This document shows positions 63,263 to 64,000 of a DNA stretch of 64,000 nt, in pieces. Position numbers and translations under genes: made by a program. The stretch covers positions 4,738,304-4,802,303 of the forward strand of contig NZ_KB890024.1 in NCBI RefSeq assembly GCF_000372965.1, read 5' to 3'. The notes under the pieces are model-generated. The model saw only the letters and a program-made list of their open reading frames with translations, had not been told where the DNA came from and made no database searches. This DNA is from Hoeflea sp. 108 (GTDB taxonomy: Bacteria > Pseudomonadota > Alphaproteobacteria > Rhizobiales > Rhizobiaceae). Numbering within the stretch: position 1 is the first letter of the stretch; every line of letters begins with the position of its first letter.

Positions 63263-63285
63263 TTTTAGGCTCCCCTTTGTGTTGG

Positions 63286-64000
63286 TTAGGTCGTGATCTC
63301 GGCCGGGCGGGCGATCACGCTCACCGGCGTTTCATTGAGATGGCAGGCGCTGATGTGCCCCGGCGCGATCTCGCGCAGCAACGGCCGCTCCCGGCGGCAG
63401 CGGTCGAAGGCATGCGGGCAACGCGGGTGGAAATGGCAGCCGCTCGGCGGGTGCAACGGTGACGGAATCTCGCCCTTGACCGGATTGAACTGGCGTCGCC
63501 GCTGTTTGATGGTCGGCACCTCCGACAGCAGCGCCATCGTGTAGGGGTGGTTCGGCGCGGCAAAGAACGCATCGGCCGGTGCGCTCTCGACAATGCGGCC
63601 GAGATACATGATCGCGACGCGGTCGGAGATGTGTTTCACCACGCCGAGATCGTGGCTGATGAAAAGGTAGGTCAGCCCCAACTCCTGCTTCAGCTCCATG
63701 AACAGGTTCAGGATCTGCGCCTGGATAGACACGTCCAGCGCCGACACCGATTCGTCGCAGATCAGGAAGCGTGGCTTGACCGCCAGCGCCCGGGCGATGC
63801 CGATACGCTGGCGCTGGCCGCCAGAGAACTGGTGTGGGTAGCGCTTGAGATAGGACGGGTCGAGGCCGACACGCTCCATCAACGCAGCCACCATGTCAGG
63901 CGCCTGGCGCTTCGGCACCATGCAATGGGCCACAGGCGCCTCGCCGATGATGTCGAGGATCGTCTTGCGCGGGTTGAGCGACGACATCGGATCCTGGAAG
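63286..64000 (-). CDS. Peptide ABC transporter ATP-binding protein, C-terminal part (cut by window edge)
   Basis: The C-terminal 237 codons are present. They start in the Q-loop FQDPMSSLNPRKTI and run through the signature FSGGQRQRIGIARAL, Walker B FLICDESVSALD and the switch SHDLGVVKHISDRV. The oligopeptide-type C-terminal domain has Cys/His clusters (SGCHFHPRCPHAFDRC, HISACHL) like those of OppF/DppF proteins. The Walker A lies beyond the right edge. It is followed 23 bp later by the binding-protein gene. Confidence 0.9.
   Translation of the reverse strand, partial: FQDPMSSLNPRKTILDIIGEAPVAHCMVPKRQAPDMVAALMERVGLDPSYLKRYPHQFSGGQRQRIGIARALAVKPRFLICDESVSALDVSIQAQILNLFMELKQELGLTYLFISHDLGVVKHISDRVAIMYLGRIVESAPADAFFAAPNHPYTMALLSEVPTIKQRRRQFNPVKGEIPSPLHPPSGCHFHPRCPHAFDRCRRERPLLREIAPGHISACHLNETPVSVIARPAEITT

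Overview
The window is high-GC, gene-dense DNA from an alphaproteobacterium of the Hyphomicrobiales (rhizobia). It most resembles Mesorhizobium, Aminobacter and other Phyllobacteriaceae. The evidence is a chemotaxis operon in the Sinorhizobium gene order (receptor-cheS-cheY1-cheA-cheW-cheR-cheB-cheY2-cheD-cheT), many solute-binding-protein ABC transporters, and LysR, GntR, ROK and AraC regulators beside the catabolic operons. I saw no rRNA, tRNA, CRISPR array, insertion sequence or phage gene. The genus is an inference from gene order and protein character; no search was run.

Layout. (1) 1-3.7 kb, minus strand: a ROK regulator, an M20 amidohydrolase, a periplasmic sugar-type binding protein and the start of another secreted protein. 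(2) 3.9-9.9 kb: two decayed cupin genes, a LysR regulator, a zinc-free quinone-oxidoreductase-like protein overlapping a 2-keto-4-pentenoate-hydratase-like gene, and a Tat-exported peptide-type binding protein with no permease beside it. (3) 9.9-32.8 kb: a large D-amino-acid and D-peptide uptake and hydrolysis island. A minus operon holds a binding protein, two Dpp permeases, an S12 serine hydrolase, an oxoamine-synthase-like PLP enzyme and an M55 D-aminopeptidase. The divergent plus strand carries a LysR gene, the two Dpp ATPases and a D-threonine aldolase/D-serine dehydratase-like gene. A second plus operon encodes an S12 D-aminopeptidase (DAP type), a complete five-gene dipeptide ABC transporter, an N-acyl-D-amino-acid deacylase-like amidohydrolase, a G3E (CobW-type) GTPase and an M81 metallohydrolase. 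(4) 32.9-35.4 kb: a PatB/MalY-like PLP enzyme and an AraC regulator. (5) 35.5-44.1 kb: the che operon. (6) 45.1-46.2 kb: an ECF sigma factor with a four-helix membrane partner, after about 950 bp of AT-richer non-coding DNA. (7) 46.4-59.3 kb: a hydroxyproline catabolic cluster. It holds a polar amino acid ABC transporter, 4-hydroxyproline epimerase, D-hydroxyproline dehydrogenase, aconitase X, a second proline-racemase-family enzyme with Ser/Thr at both catalytic positions, a pyrroline-2-carboxylate-reductase-like protein, a deaminase, a ketoglutarate-semialdehyde dehydrogenase and a GntR regulator. (8) 59.5-64 kb: a small AT-hook/ribbon-helix-helix-like protein, a CocE/NonD hydrolase, a peptide-binding protein and a truncated peptide ABC ATPase.

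How it fits together. The theme is scavenging of unusual amino acids and peptides. Peptides are imported, D-residues are released by stereospecific hydrolases, and free D-amino acids or hydroxyprolines are racemised, oxidised or dehydrated into central metabolism. Two regulatory signals were read directly. One is a pair of matching LysR-type boxes (ATGC-N7-GCAT) at both halves of the split D-peptide transporter. The other is a pair of identical TTGTCGACAA palindromes, one in front of the GntR gene and one in front of the deaminase gene, with weaker relatives at the other hydroxyproline promoters. Three operons also carry a strong hairpin directly after the binding-protein gene.
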